DNA from: Spirosoma endophyticum
Lineage (GTDB): Bacteria; Bacteroidota; Bacteroidia; Cytophagales; Spirosomataceae
NCBI RefSeq assembly: GCF_900112365.1
Contig: NZ_FOLQ01000001.1
Location: forward strand, 372,001-436,000
Direction of reading: 5' to 3'
DNA: 64,000 nt
Both the position numbers and the translations under genes were made by a program. Of this stretch, positions 19,540 through 29,487 are shown piece after piece. Each line of letters starts with the position of its first letter. The stretch's first letter is position 1. Below the pieces are notes generated by a model. It had not been told where the DNA came from, did not search any database, and was given only the letters and a program-made list of their open reading frames with translations.

Positions 19540-20325
19540 TTATCTGGCGGTCCAGCCACCGTCGACGGTGAGCATGGAACCGATCATAAACGAAGCGGCA
19601 TCGCTGGCGAGGAAAATGGCGGCACCCTGAATTTCGCGCAGCAAGCCCCAGCGACCCAGAGCGGTAGCCCCGACCACAAATTTTTTACCTTCCTCAGTAT
19701 CAGCAATGGGTAGGTTCATTTCGGTTAAAAATGGACCCGGACAAATGGCGTTGACATTAATATTGAAAGGTGCCAGTTCCAGCGCCAGGGCGCGGGTCAT
19801 CTGCACAACGGCGCCTTTGCTGGCCGTGTAGGGTGTCCGGTTGGCCAAACCGACCAGACCGAGCGTACTGGCCAGATTGATAATACTTCCCCGACCAGCC
19901 TGCTTCATGAATGGCGTCACGGCTCTGGAAGCAAGCCAGGTCCCGGTGACATTCACATCCATTACCTTTTTGAAATCGTCGGCAGTCAGCTCATCGATAG
20001 CCCCCCGAATGTTGATGCCCGCACTGTTGATCAGAATATCAATTCGGCCAAACGCGTCGATGGCGGCCTGGACCATCGTTTCCGTTTGCGCCTGGTTCGT
20101 GATGTCGGCACTAAATGAAATCGCTTTAACGCCATAATCATCAGCCAGTTCCTGCGCAGCCTGTGCGCCTTCATCGGCATTTCGATTGACCAGCATCACG
20201 TTAGCCCCCGCCGATGCCAGCCCGGCGGCCATCGCAAAACCCAGTCCTTTGGAGCCGCCGGTAATAATGGCCGCTTTACCCGTTAAATCAAATTGCTTAA
20301 TTCCAGGAAGTATTTCTTTACTCAT
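19540..20325 (-). CDS. SDR-family dehydrogenase, gluconate 5-dehydrogenase-like
   Basis: The 261-residue SDR begins IKQFDLTGKAAIITGGSKGLG, the N-terminal pattern of gluconate 5-dehydrogenase and related sugar-acid enzymes. The catalytic residues are Ser153, Tyr166 and Lys170 (YTASKG). The C-terminal substrate loop is CPGPFLTEMN, and the protein ends MLTVDGGWTAR. It sits between the sugar isomerase/epimerase (24 bases upstream) and the MFS transporter (27 bases downstream). The operon contains a second SDR of a different subgroup, which is consistent with a two-step oxidation/reduction of one sugar. Confidence 0.9.
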   Translation of the reverse strand: MSKEILPGIKQFDLTGKAAIITGGSKGLGFAMAAGLASAGANVMLVNRNADEGAQAAQELADDYGVKAISFSADITNQAQTETMVQAAIDAFGRIDILINSAGINIRGAIDELTADDFKKVMDVNVTGTWLASRAVTPFMKQAGRGSIINLASTLGLVGLANRTPYTASKGAVVQMTRALALELAPFNINVNAICPGPFLTEMNLPIADTEEGKKFVVGATALGRWGLLREIQGAAIFLASDAASFMIGSMLTVDGGWTAR

Positions 20326-20349
20326 TCGTTTACTCGATAGTTTGTTTGT

Positions 20350-21408
20350 CTATTTCATTCCCAATTTCTCCTTGCTGTAGTTCAGACAGGCGACAATGTT
20401 CTCTTCTTCAAGGGCAAGTTTGGCTTCGGGCGTCAGTTGGGAAACTCGGGGAAGTCCACCCGAATAGGTATGCTCCCTCACCGTACGTAGCATTCGGGCC
20501 AGTTCAGGAGCTGGCATAGCGCGGAAGGTTTCCCAGTACGCATTCGTTAAACAGGGGATTTCCAGCGGGTCCCGCGTGATCATTTCCAGGCTGAACGTAC
20601 CGACTGGATTATGTTTTCGGCAGAGCTCAACCATCTTTGGCAGGTCCAGCATGCCTTTTCCCATGGGAACTTCCGACAGCAGGAATCCATTTGGGTATTC
20701 CTCCACTGCCATGTCTTTCACGTGTGTACTGAATACATAGGGGGCCAGCGTTTGCACAACCTGCATCGGATCTTCCAGTAACGCCATGCTATTGCCAAAA
20801 TCGAGGGTTACGCCAATCCATTCACTGTTGACCTGTTTCAGCAGATTTACCAGATCAGGGGCCAGCCAGTCTTTATGATTTTCTATGCCCAGTTTGACTT
20901 TATGCCTGCGCAGAACCGGCTCGGCCAGTTGCAAAGACGTCAGTGCACTTTTCTTCAAGTCCTCGAAGGCTTCGGGAGAATGATACGTTTCATAGCGCCG
21001 ACCGGTTGAACAAACCGTACGTAGCACCTGCGCTCCAGCTTCCCTGGCGTTGGCTACATCCTGTTCAAACTTGGGCATATCTTCTGCCTTCTTGGGTAAG
21101 CCAATCGACCCTTCCAGATACAGGCCCAGTTTCTCCCGCTCATCGCGCACCTTTTTGGCAAAGTCGGTTGACCAGCCATTGACGATGACCTGCACACCAC
21201 CCGCACCGAGTTGATGGCAATGATCGAGCAGTTCAATGGCATTGGTGAAAGCCGGATATTTTTTGCTGTCTACTTTCGAATTCCACCGACTCCAGTACGA
21301 ATGAACAACAATGCCCATTCGCTTGTCCGCCAGAAAATCGGGCACAGTTGGGAACGACAGCGCCAGTGCTCCAGCCGTAGTTTTCTGCAAAAAATCTCGT
21401 CTATCCAT
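20350..21408 (-). CDS. Exported sugar phosphate isomerase/epimerase-like TIM-barrel protein
   Basis: The 352-residue protein starts with a twin-arginine export signal (MDRRDFLQKTTAGALALSFP). It continues as an AP-endonuclease-family-2/xylose-isomerase-like TIM barrel: GVQVIVNGW, LGIENHKDWLAPD, GVTLDFGNSMALLEDP, VFSTHVKDM and FSLEMITRDP, which bear the usual Glu/Asp/His metal ligands. Such Tat-exported barrels are common in Bacteroidota sugar loci, and many have no known activity. It lies 24 bases upstream of the SDR gene. The cytochrome dehydrogenase gene is 81 bases further upstream, with a long inverted repeat in the gap, so readthrough may be partial. Confidence 0.88.
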   Translation of the reverse strand: MDRRDFLQKTTAGALALSFPTVPDFLADKRMGIVVHSYWSRWNSKVDSKKYPAFTNAIELLDHCHQLGAGGVQVIVNGWSTDFAKKVRDEREKLGLYLEGSIGLPKKAEDMPKFEQDVANAREAGAQVLRTVCSTGRRYETYHSPEAFEDLKKSALTSLQLAEPVLRRHKVKLGIENHKDWLAPDLVNLLKQVNSEWIGVTLDFGNSMALLEDPMQVVQTLAPYVFSTHVKDMAVEEYPNGFLLSEVPMGKGMLDLPKMVELCRKHNPVGTFSLEMITRDPLEIPCLTNAYWETFRAMPAPELARMLRTVREHTYSGGLPRVSQLTPEAKLALEEENIVACLNYSKEKLGMK

Positions 21409-21422
21409 TCGGGGTTAGGTAG

Positions 21423-21481
21423 CCTGGACGGCCACGTCCGGGTAGGGTAAAAGCATTTATTCCCGGACGTGGCCGTCCAGG
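21423..21481. repeat. 20-bp perfect inverted repeat
   Basis: The arms at 21423-21442 and 21462-21481 are perfect reverse complements (core GGACGGCCACGTCC), with a 19-base spacer. It fills the gap between the stop of the cytochrome dehydrogenase gene and the start of the isomerase/epimerase gene on the same strand. It has no T-tract, so it is not a classic terminator. It could stabilise mRNA ends or lower downstream expression, or it may be a dispersed REP-like element. Confidence 0.85.
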
Positions 21482-21489
21482 TTACTACC

Positions 21490-24051
21490 TCATTTCGCGC
21501 TGGCGGCCTGATTGTCCGCCATATATTTATTCAATTCTTTGGCCGTCCAGGGTACAACCCGGCCCTGCGCTGTGACGCGGGTCATGCCAACCGTTCTCTT
21601 ACCAATTGGACCGCCATTGTTTCCCCATTCATTGCGGATATACATCAGAATGGACGTGATCGACGCGTCGTCCATCGTCGAATGCGAGGGCATGACCGGG
21701 AGAATGTCCGGGGCGTCGTAGATTCGTTTGTTGATTTCGATTGGTCCTTCCATGCCGTGCAGCAGGATAAGGGCTAACCGTTTTTCGTCGCCCACGACCC
21801 ATTCTGAACCGATGAGGGGTGGACCAAATCGGGCCAGACCAGCCCCGTCGGTTCCGTGACAACCCGAACACGTATTCAGATAAAGCTGCCGTCCCGAAGC
21901 AAACAGTTTTTGTTCGTCGTCGTTCAGCAAACTTTTTTTCACTACGTTGCTTTTTGCGGCAATATGGCCCGGCCATTCAAACATGGCGTCCAGCGTAGCC
22001 AGACGGTTTGGATCAACTTTATGACTGGACTGGGTTAACAGGCTGGGAGCCGATGCGAGTTTTATAGGCTTCACTTTGCTACTGCTTCCGGCAATCGACA
22101 TGCTGGTCAGCACCGCTTTTTCCTGCCAACCCAGGGGTTCTTTATGGGCGTCCACTGCCGCCAGCAGCGCGGTCAATTCAGCGGGGTTTCGCTTCTTCAC
22201 AATCGACGTCGTCAGCATCTCCACGAAAATTTCTTTCGGTGGTTCACTCGTTTGCCATTGGGGCGATTTCATCAGCCGCTGTAAAAACGCAAATTCCTGA
22301 TTCTGTAGACTACTCATGGCCGCATCCCGAATCAACGCGGATTCACCATACTTTCCGACAATGTTTGCCAGCAGTTGCTGAGCCACGGGCTGATCAAGTA
22401 CGCCAGCAGTAAACGTCATCTGAAGCACTTGTTCGATTGGGGCTTTTTCCCACTGCTTTACCAATTTCTCGCCCAATTTCGTCCGAACGGTTTTGTCCGC
22501 TTTGGCAAATGGCTCAAGCAGTCGGATAGCCGTCGTACCAACAAGTTCATTCGGGTCTGAAACCAGTCCTAACAACGTAGTGGAGTTGCTCAGCTTCAGG
22601 CCATCCAGTGTCCACAAGGTATGAAATCTGCCTAGTTCGGAAGTGCCTTTCAACGCTAGATTCGTTAAAGTCGCACCGATTTTTTTGTCATTTCGCTCGA
22701 TCAACAACCGCTGTGCCATGTCGCGATGCCAGCCATCTGGGCTCGACAATTCCGCAACCAGCTCATCGGGCGACGCGTCCGACAGTTTTTTCGCTTTCTC
22801 AGCTTTCCAGTTTTCCGGCACAATGCGCCAGATACGTCCCCGATTGATGGGTTTATCCAGGTCACGGGTCAGCGTTTGCTCTTTCAAATAAGGCGTTACG
22901 TAGGCTTTATGCTGAATGAGTCCCCGATACATATCGGCGATATAAAGTGCGCCATCGGGGCCGGTGGCGATATGAACCGGCCTGAATCGCTCGTCGGTCG
23001 AAGCCAGGAATTCGGTGCCGGGATGCGGATCATGCGCTGCGATGAGCAATCCGTTATCTTCGACAACATTGCGCTTGACCAGATTTCCGGCGGGTTCGCA
23101 AACGAAAACATTCCCGTAATAATCTTTAGGTAGTGCCGTTCCCCGGTAGAAAAGGGGCGAACAGGCGGCCGTGAATTCCCGTAAATGCCCCTCTTTATCC
23201 AGCGTACCGGGAATATACCCCCGATTAACCGCCGGATTGGGACGTATTGGATATACCCGTCGATCAAGCGTAACGCCATAATCGATGCCGGTTGTTGGCT
23301 TGTGGTTTTTGTTGCGGGACAGGTAGTTGGCGGGGACCAGATCGGCGTGAAGCTGCGACCAGTTATAATTGTAGTACAAGCGTCCTCTATCATCGTGGCT
23401 AATCCCCCATTGGCCACGAAACTCAGTACTGTCCCGTTCCCATTTCCCATTCATTAACCGGTACCGAAGACGCGCTTTTGCATTGTAAAACCAGTTGTCC
23501 ATCCCCCGCAGGAGACCATTTGGCGCGTGTTCGGGGAGGCCTTCACCAGCATAGTGCGCATCAACTACTGTTTTGGTATCGGCCTTCAAATCGCCATTCG
23601 TGTCTTGGGTGAGCCATAATGCACCATTTTCGGCGATCAACGCGCCCCCTTTCACTAGTGCAATTGCCCTGGGCATGACCAGACTGTCGAGGTAAATTTT
23701 ACTAACGTCCATCTGCCCGTCGCCATCGGTATCTTCCAGCACCGATATACGACCCACGCGTTTGTCTTCGCCATTCCCATCAACATCCGGCATGAATCCT
23801 CGCATTTCGACGACCCAGAGCCGGCCATTTTCATCGAACGTGAAAACCACCGGATCTTCAACCATGGGCTCAGACGCTACTAGCTGAACTTTCAACCCTG
23901 GTTCGAGCTGGAACGTAGCGACCTCCTCGGCGGGTGTTCGTGCGGGTGAAGGTCCTTCTCCGCCTAGTGTATTTCTGAAGTTAGCCTTAAAGCACAGGAA
24001 GCTCACTAGGCTGGCACTTAACAGGTAGGTAACGTATCGATGCTTAAGCAT
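21490..24051 (-). CDS. PVC-type membrane-bound dehydrogenase with HEAT-like region and c-type cytochrome domain
   Basis: The 853-residue exported protein begins with a hydrophobic signal segment. A beta-propeller-like dehydrogenase domain (about residues 45-420) starts FQLEPGLKVQLVASEP and holds two calcium-loop-like stretches (DTDGDGQMD, DTNGDLKAD). A helical HEAT-like region (about 425-640) follows. The C-terminal cytochrome c domain (about 715-830) has the haem motif CSGCHGTDG and a downstream Met-containing segment. The family is widespread in Planctomycetes and Bacteroidota and is thought to oxidise sugars or related compounds in the periplasm and pass electrons to the chain; no substrate is proven here. 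It is the first gene of the leftward cluster, divergent from susC. Confidence 0.88.
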   Translation of the reverse strand: MLKHRYVTYLLSASLVSFLCFKANFRNTLGGEGPSPARTPAEEVATFQLEPGLKVQLVASEPMVEDPVVFTFDENGRLWVVEMRGFMPDVDGNGEDKRVGRISVLEDTDGDGQMDVSKIYLDSLVMPRAIALVKGGALIAENGALWLTQDTNGDLKADTKTVVDAHYAGEGLPEHAPNGLLRGMDNWFYNAKARLRYRLMNGKWERDSTEFRGQWGISHDDRGRLYYNYNWSQLHADLVPANYLSRNKNHKPTTGIDYGVTLDRRVYPIRPNPAVNRGYIPGTLDKEGHLREFTAACSPLFYRGTALPKDYYGNVFVCEPAGNLVKRNVVEDNGLLIAAHDPHPGTEFLASTDERFRPVHIATGPDGALYIADMYRGLIQHKAYVTPYLKEQTLTRDLDKPINRGRIWRIVPENWKAEKAKKLSDASPDELVAELSSPDGWHRDMAQRLLIERNDKKIGATLTNLALKGTSELGRFHTLWTLDGLKLSNSTTLLGLVSDPNELVGTTAIRLLEPFAKADKTVRTKLGEKLVKQWEKAPIEQVLQMTFTAGVLDQPVAQQLLANIVGKYGESALIRDAAMSSLQNQEFAFLQRLMKSPQWQTSEPPKEIFVEMLTTSIVKKRNPAELTALLAAVDAHKEPLGWQEKAVLTSMSIAGSSSKVKPIKLASAPSLLTQSSHKVDPNRLATLDAMFEWPGHIAAKSNVVKKSLLNDDEQKLFASGRQLYLNTCSGCHGTDGAGLARFGPPLIGSEWVVGDEKRLALILLHGMEGPIEINKRIYDAPDILPVMPSHSTMDDASITSILMYIRNEWGNNGGPIGKRTVGMTRVTAQGRVVPWTAKELNKYMADNQAASAK

Positions 24052-24542
24052 GAGTCATGACTAGCATTATTGGTAAATAACGTTGGGCAAGCAACCCGTC
24101 TATAAGGGTTGTTTGAACTAAATTATACTCAATCAGGCAGGGTATTGTCCGGTTAAAATTCCTGACAACGCCTGTTACCCGTTCTTTCCATATCCCCCTC
24201 ACTTTTTCGGGAATACATTAGAAAGCTCACGTACTATCTGGATTGGCTATTCATAGCGCTTCTTTCATTAAAACGATATAAACCAATCAACGCATCAATT
24301 TCTGCTCACAACTGCTTTCAAAAAATATTTTCATTAAAAAGAGGTTAAACCCAATTTTCCCGGCTCTTACTAAATAAGGGGAACTGACAATTAAATCTTT
24401 AAAAAGTGATGAATCATCATACTTGCGATGTTCATGACTTTTTGAATGACAGGCCAGATGAGCAGGCTAACAGCTTGTCTACTATGGAAGTTGTCGGTTA
24501 CCTGGAATTTCTTTTCCCTTATTCCTTAAACCCTTATTTTGT
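24052..24542. promoter_or_regulatory. Divergent regulatory region between the cytochrome dehydrogenase and SusC genes
   Basis: These 491 non-coding, AT-rich bases separate two gene sets that diverge and are probably functionally linked. Promoters for both must lie here. I saw no full TTG-N17-23-TAnnTTTG match and no clear operator dyad. Co-regulation by the AraC protein at 14879 is only a guess. Confidence 0.5.
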
Positions 24543-27500
24543 ATGCAACAATCTTTAGTAAGAAACGGGCGACGTATTATGTGGCTGGGTTGCCTCCAGT
24601 TAGCGCTTTTCCCGCTTACGTCCAGTTATGGTTCGACACCACCTTTGCCGACACGGACCGCACTCACCACACCGGCGACCAGCGAGCAACGCGCCGACCG
24701 GACGATTTCAGGTACGGTTATCGATGAATCTGGGTCTGGTTTGCCAGGGGTATCCGTGGTTGTAAAAGGCACGCAAAAAGGTACAGTGACCGATAAAGAC
24801 GGCGCCTACCGATTGTCAGTCCCCGACGGAACCGCCACACTGACCTTCAGCTTTGTGGGTTACGTAGCGCAGGACGTACCGGTGAACAATCAAACGGCCG
24901 TGAACATTACGCTTAAACCCGAGACAAAGTCACTGGATGAAGTCGTCGTTGTCGGGTATGGAACGGCCCGTAAAAAAGATCTTACCGGCGCGGTGACGTC
25001 CGTAACGGCTAAAGATTTTAATAAAGGCAACTTCACCTCACCCGATCAGTTAATTCAGGGTAAGGTTTCGGGGGTACAAATTATAAACAACAGTGGCCAG
25101 CCGGGGGGAGCCGCCACCGTCAAGATCCGGGGTAACTCGGCCATCACCGGTAGCGGCCAGCCGTTATACGTAGTGGATGGTATTCCGCTGGACAACCGCT
25201 CGGCCCGACCGGGTTTGAATGCGAACGGAATAGGAAATACGCCCGGTGGTAACCCGCTGAATTTTTTGAACCCGGCCGACATCGCGAGTATCGACGTATT
25301 GAAAGATGCATCGGCCACGGCCATTTACGGTTCGCGGGCTGCCTACGGGGTTGTCATTATTAATACCAAACGAGGACAGGCCGGACAGGCAAAAATTGAT
25401 GTTGGCCTGAACACGGGGGTATCGTCCATCTTCCGGAAAATAAATGTATTGAATGCCGACCAGTACCGGGAAGCGATAAAATACTACGGGGTGAGCGCCC
25501 TGAATGACAAGGGTGGCAACGTGGATGCGTTTGATGCCATTTTGCGAAATGGACTACAGCAGAATTATACCATTGCCGTTAGCGGAGGGAATGAAAGCGG
25601 CAAATACCGAATTTCAGCTGGTTATTTAAATCAGGAAGGCATCGTCAATAAGACTGGATTCAAAAAATATACGGCTAATTTCTCAGGCAATCTAAAGTTT
25701 CTGGAAAGCAAACGACTGGGATTAGACATGACAGTTAATTCCAGCCAGTACATCGAAAATATCGCTGCCATTAGCAACGATGCCGGGTCGAATGGTAGTT
25801 TGATCGGGCACGCGTTGCAATGGAACCCCACGGATTCCCTGCGCAAAGCCAACGGCAGTCTGAACATAAAAGCGGGCGCGGTTATTAATCCGCTGGCCAT
25901 GTCTGAATTATACAACGACCAGTCGAAAGTCACCACCATTCTTGCCAGCATTTCCCCGTATTATAAATTTACAGATTGGCTGGAGTACCGGATGCTGTAT
26001 AGCGTCAATTACAGCGCGGGCGGGCGTCGGTCCTCTATTAACCAGGATATTAACATTTCCGCTACGCAGGGGAAGGGCTGGGCGAGTATAGGGAACAACG
26101 AGCTGAGCACCCAGCAATTTACCCACACGCTGAACTTCAACAAGGACATTTTACCGGACCTCAATCTGAATGCGTTAGTCGGCTTTGAGTACATGAGCTT
26201 TGCCAATAAAGGGTCCGCCATGAGTGCATTAGGACCGGCTTCCGGGTTTGGCAATTATGGGCTGGATTACACCGATTATATCCAGTATTCGAACACAACG
26301 GGCCGCACCGTTTCTTCGTTTGTTGATCCAACCGCCGAATTACAGTCCTACTTTGGCCGGGCAATCGGCAATTATAAAGATCGGTACCTGGTAACGGCTA
26401 CGTTACGTTCCGACGGTTCCACCAAATTTGGCGCCAATAATAAGTATGGTTATTTCCCGTCTTTTTCGGCGGCCTGGAATATCAGTAACGAAAAGTTTTT
26501 CCATGTAGACGCCATCAATTCGCTAAAAATACGCGGTGGTTGGGGCAAGACGGGTAATCAGGAATTCCCATCGGGCTCTTCTCAGGCCCGCTATTCGTTC
26601 ACCGATAATGGCGGTCTGGGCCAGACGAATAACCCCAACCCGGATTTAAAATGGCAATCCGACAAGCAGTATAACTTCGGCTTTGACTTAACGATGCTAG
26701 GTAGTCGGGTTACGGCAACCGTCGATTACTTCAATAAAACCACGACCGACCTGCTGTTCCCCAGCCCACCCATTCAGCCCGCTCCTCCGGGATCGGTTAT
26801 TCGGTGGATCAATCTGGATGGACGTATCGAAAACAAAGGGCTGGAAGTTGCCGTAGATGCTAATATTGTCAAAAAACCGAACTTCAGTTGGGACTTGGCA
26901 GCCAATGCTACCTTTATTACCAATAGTGTTTCCGGGTTGACAGCTCCCATTTTGACGGGGGCCTTGAACGGTCCGGGACTAAGTGGCGTGTCGGTGGAAG
27001 TTATTCAGAATGGCTTACCGATCAATGCGTTTTTCACCCGTAGGTATCTGGGGATGAGTGAATCCACAGGCCTGGCTACGTATGAAGATGCCGGGAATAC
27101 GTTCTTCTACGTTGGAAACCCCAATCCCAAAACCCTGTTAGGTCTCAGCACGACGCTCCGGTACAAAAAATTCTCGCTGATCGCGAATATGAACGGTGCC
27201 TTTGGTCAGGATATTTACAACAATACCAACAATGCCGTCATTAGTGTCGGATTGATCAACGGGGGGCGGAATATCGCTTTGTCGCTGTTCAGAGAACCAG
27301 TTAAGGAGTCGATTGCCAACCCGGTAACGCCCTCTTCGCGCTACATTGAGAAAGGCGATTACCTGAAAATGACGAACGCAACTGTCTCGTACTCAATTGG
27401 CAACATCGCGAAAGTTATTCGTGGAGCGAATGTTTACGTGACCGGCCAAAATCTGTTTGTCCTCACCAAATACACCGGCTTTGACCCTGAAGTCAACGTG

Positions 27501-27596
27501 AACAAGGCTATCAACAGTGTTCCGTCGGTCGGTATCGATTATGCGGCTTATCCACCAGCGCGTACCATAACGTTTGGCATCAACTTCTCTTTATAA
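24543..27596 (+). CDS. SusC/RagA-family TonB-dependent outer-membrane transporter
   Basis: The 1017-residue protein has a signal peptide, then a carboxypeptidase-regulatory-like domain (about residues 53-130; TISGTVIDESGSGLPGVSVV). A TonB-box/plug follows with SLDEVVVVGYGTARKKDLTG. The plug carries the SusC signatures PGGAATVKIRGNSAI and DIASIDVLKDASATAIYGSR. The remainder is a 22-strand barrel ending in an aromatic residue-rich strand (ITFGINFSL). It imports an oligosaccharide or other bulky nutrient across the outer membrane using TonB energy, with the SusD protein encoded 12 bases downstream acting as its lid. There is no anti-sigma/sigma pair next to it. Confidence 0.96.
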   Translation: MQQSLVRNGRRIMWLGCLQLALFPLTSSYGSTPPLPTRTALTTPATSEQRADRTISGTVIDESGSGLPGVSVVVKGTQKGTVTDKDGAYRLSVPDGTATLTFSFVGYVAQDVPVNNQTAVNITLKPETKSLDEVVVVGYGTARKKDLTGAVTSVTAKDFNKGNFTSPDQLIQGKVSGVQIINNSGQPGGAATVKIRGNSAITGSGQPLYVVDGIPLDNRSARPGLNANGIGNTPGGNPLNFLNPADIASIDVLKDASATAIYGSRAAYGVVIINTKRGQAGQAKIDVGLNTGVSSIFRKINVLNADQYREAIKYYGVSALNDKGGNVDAFDAILRNGLQQNYTIAVSGGNESGKYRISAGYLNQEGIVNKTGFKKYTANFSGNLKFLESKRLGLDMTVNSSQYIENIAAISNDAGSNGSLIGHALQWNPTDSLRKANGSLNIKAGAVINPLAMSELYNDQSKVTTILASISPYYKFTDWLEYRMLYSVNYSAGGRRSSINQDINISATQGKGWASIGNNELSTQQFTHTLNFNKDILPDLNLNALVGFEYMSFANKGSAMSALGPASGFGNYGLDYTDYIQYSNTTGRTVSSFVDPTAELQSYFGRAIGNYKDRYLVTATLRSDGSTKFGANNKYGYFPSFSAAWNISNEKFFHVDAINSLKIRGGWGKTGNQEFPSGSSQARYSFTDNGGLGQTNNPNPDLKWQSDKQYNFGFDLTMLGSRVTATVDYFNKTTTDLLFPSPPIQPAPPGSVIRWINLDGRIENKGLEVAVDANIVKKPNFSWDLAANATFITNSVSGLTAPILTGALNGPGLSGVSVEVIQNGLPINAFFTRRYLGMSESTGLATYEDAGNTFFYVGNPNPKTLLGLSTTLRYKKFSLIANMNGAFGQDIYNNTNNAVISVGLINGGRNIALSLFREPVKESIANPVTPSSRYIEKGDYLKMTNATVSYSIGNIAKVIRGANVYVTGQNLFVLTKYTGFDPEVNVNKAINSVPSVGIDYAAYPPARTITFGINFSL

Positions 27597-27608
27597 ACTC
27601 TTACGATA

Positions 27609-29186
27609 ATGTCATTAAAAAATAACGTATTCATTATTAGTACGTTCGGTCTGGTTTTAGGTCTTGGAAGTTGCACGGATCTGGAAGAGAAGTTCCAGGG
27701 CGACCTTACGGCTAACCAGATCGGTACGACAACGTCAGCCAATACAGCCGCGTTGCTAACGGGTGTGTACAATTCAGTACGTGAGCCCTTTCAGAACAAT
27801 TCGCAGTTGAACGCGCTCTGCGAAATGACCACCGATGCCATGATGGGGCCTACCCGCGGCCCGGACTGGGATGATAACGGTACATGGCGGCAATTGCACC
27901 AGCATCGGTGGGATGGCAATCACATTCGCATCATCAATACCTTCAACAATATGAGTGGCGGGGTTTTTGCCGCCACCGATATGCTGCGGTTCAATCCGAC
28001 ACCCCAACAGGCTGCTGAAGCCCGATTTATTCGCGCCTTTTGCATGTTCTGGCTGCTGGATTTATACGATCAGGTGCCCTATCGCGAGCCTGGGGAAAGT
28101 GTGATCCAGGCGGCTAAAGTTCGAAAAGGACTGGATGCCCTGAATTACATTATCAGCGAAGTGACCACCATTCAGGCGGCTTTGCCAGATGGCCCCGCCG
28201 GGCTAGCGAATAAAGATGCTGCCCGGGTTTTCCTGATGAAACTGTACCTCAACAAAGGGGCGTATGCCAATCGGGCGACGCCAACCTTTGCGGCAGAGGA
28301 CATGAACAAAGTCATCAGCCTGGCCGATGAGATTATTAACAGCAATAAATACCAGTTTACGGCCAATTATTACGACAATTTCGCGCCCAATAACACCACC
28401 ATTGGGAAGGAAAATATCTGGACCCAGGAGAATGTGGGGGGCGTATCACCCAACGCGAACCTGCGGAACCGGTGGGTTACGTTCCTGCACCCAAACCAGA
28501 ATCCCAACGGCAACAATGGCTGGGCGATGTTGCCGACCTTCTACGATAAATATGAAGCGACCGATAAGCGACTGGGAACGGCCTATAAGAGTCCGGGGGG
28601 GCTGGCAAATCCGGGTAACCGCATCAATACGGGTTTTCTGATCGGTCAACAATATAATTTAACGACGGATGCCCCCTTGAAAGACAGGCCCGGTAATAAC
28701 TTAATTTTTTCGAAGGATGTGAAAATTATTGAGACCGGTAGCAATCTGGAACTGCCTGGCATCCGGCCCATCAAGTATCCGATTGACTATGCCAACGATG
28801 GCAGTCGGCTGGTTGACAATGACTACGTGTATTTTCGACTATCCGATGTGTTGCTGATGAAAGCGGAGGCTATTTTACGGGGTGGTACGGCAACGAATAC
28901 AGGCACGTATGGTAATAGTGCACTCTCATTGGTCAATGCCATCCGTACGCATACGTCAAGAGGAGCCAGCGCTTTAACGTCGGTCAATCTGGATATTCTG
29001 CTGGATGAGCGGGGTCGGGAATTGTACATCGAAAACTGGAGACGGCAGGATTTAATACGGTTTGGAAAATTCCTGCAACCTTTCTACGAAAAGAATTACA
29101 CGAGCGATCCGAAGTATCTTTTATTCCCCATTCCGATCCAGCAAATGGCCGTTAATGAAAATTATGTGCAGAACGCTGGTTATTAA
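27609..29186 (+). CDS. SusD/RagB-family outer-membrane lipoprotein
   Basis: The 525-residue lipoprotein has a lipobox LGSC (Cys near residue 22) after a hydrophobic signal. SusD hallmarks are EARFIRAFCMFWLLDLYDQVPY, the TPR-like helices in the first 250 residues, YFRLSDVLLMKAEAIL, and the C-terminal DERGRELYIENWRRQDLIRFG. It forms the lid over the SusC channel encoded 12 bases upstream and binds the nutrient at the cell surface. The sequence does not tell which glycan it binds, but the neighbouring dehydrogenases suggest a sugar or sugar-acid-containing substrate. Confidence 0.95.
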   Translation: MSLKNNVFIISTFGLVLGLGSCTDLEEKFQGDLTANQIGTTTSANTAALLTGVYNSVREPFQNNSQLNALCEMTTDAMMGPTRGPDWDDNGTWRQLHQHRWDGNHIRIINTFNNMSGGVFAATDMLRFNPTPQQAAEARFIRAFCMFWLLDLYDQVPYREPGESVIQAAKVRKGLDALNYIISEVTTIQAALPDGPAGLANKDAARVFLMKLYLNKGAYANRATPTFAAEDMNKVISLADEIINSNKYQFTANYYDNFAPNNTTIGKENIWTQENVGGVSPNANLRNRWVTFLHPNQNPNGNNGWAMLPTFYDKYEATDKRLGTAYKSPGGLANPGNRINTGFLIGQQYNLTTDAPLKDRPGNNLIFSKDVKIIETGSNLELPGIRPIKYPIDYANDGSRLVDNDYVYFRLSDVLLMKAEAILRGGTATNTGTYGNSALSLVNAIRTHTSRGASALTSVNLDILLDERGRELYIENWRRQDLIRFGKFLQPFYEKNYTSDPKYLLFPIPIQQMAVNENYVQNAGY

Positions 29187-29487
29187 TCGGACAAGGACTT
29201 GTAGACCATTAACCAGTTGTGTACAGGTAAAACTATTCAAATACCAGAGTGATACGTAGCGGAAAGAATAGCTCATCAAAATTTGTTCTGGCCACTTGTC
29301 GGAAACAACTTTTAGTGAGGGAATGGGTAACTATAGGAAAGTTCTTTGTTTTGCTTATACTTATTTTAGGAATTGAATTCGTAATAGTACTGTAGACGCT
29401 TTACTGTTTTCATCATAGGTTGACAAAAAAATGCTCTCCTGCTTTGCGGGAGAGCATTTTTGTTTGTGGTTAGTTCGCCTGAATCCG
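29187..29487. other. Intergenic region between convergent genes
   Basis: This spacer between susD and the chromate transporter relic holds only the hairpin terminator at 29427-29461. Nothing else is recognisable. Confidence 0.5.
29427..29461. terminator. Intrinsic terminator after the SusCD genes
   Basis: The perfect 13-bp stem pairs 29427-29439 with 29449-29461. It contains GCTCTCC/GGAGAGC with flanking A- and T-tracts and a 9-base loop. It lies 240 bases past the SusD stop, and 27 bases past the stop of the leftward relic, so it fits both. Confidence 0.8.

Noticed and set aside
24531..24545. TTATTTTG immediately before the SusC start as a -7 element
   Set aside because: It is one base short of TAnnTTTG and would place the transcription start inside the coding sequence.
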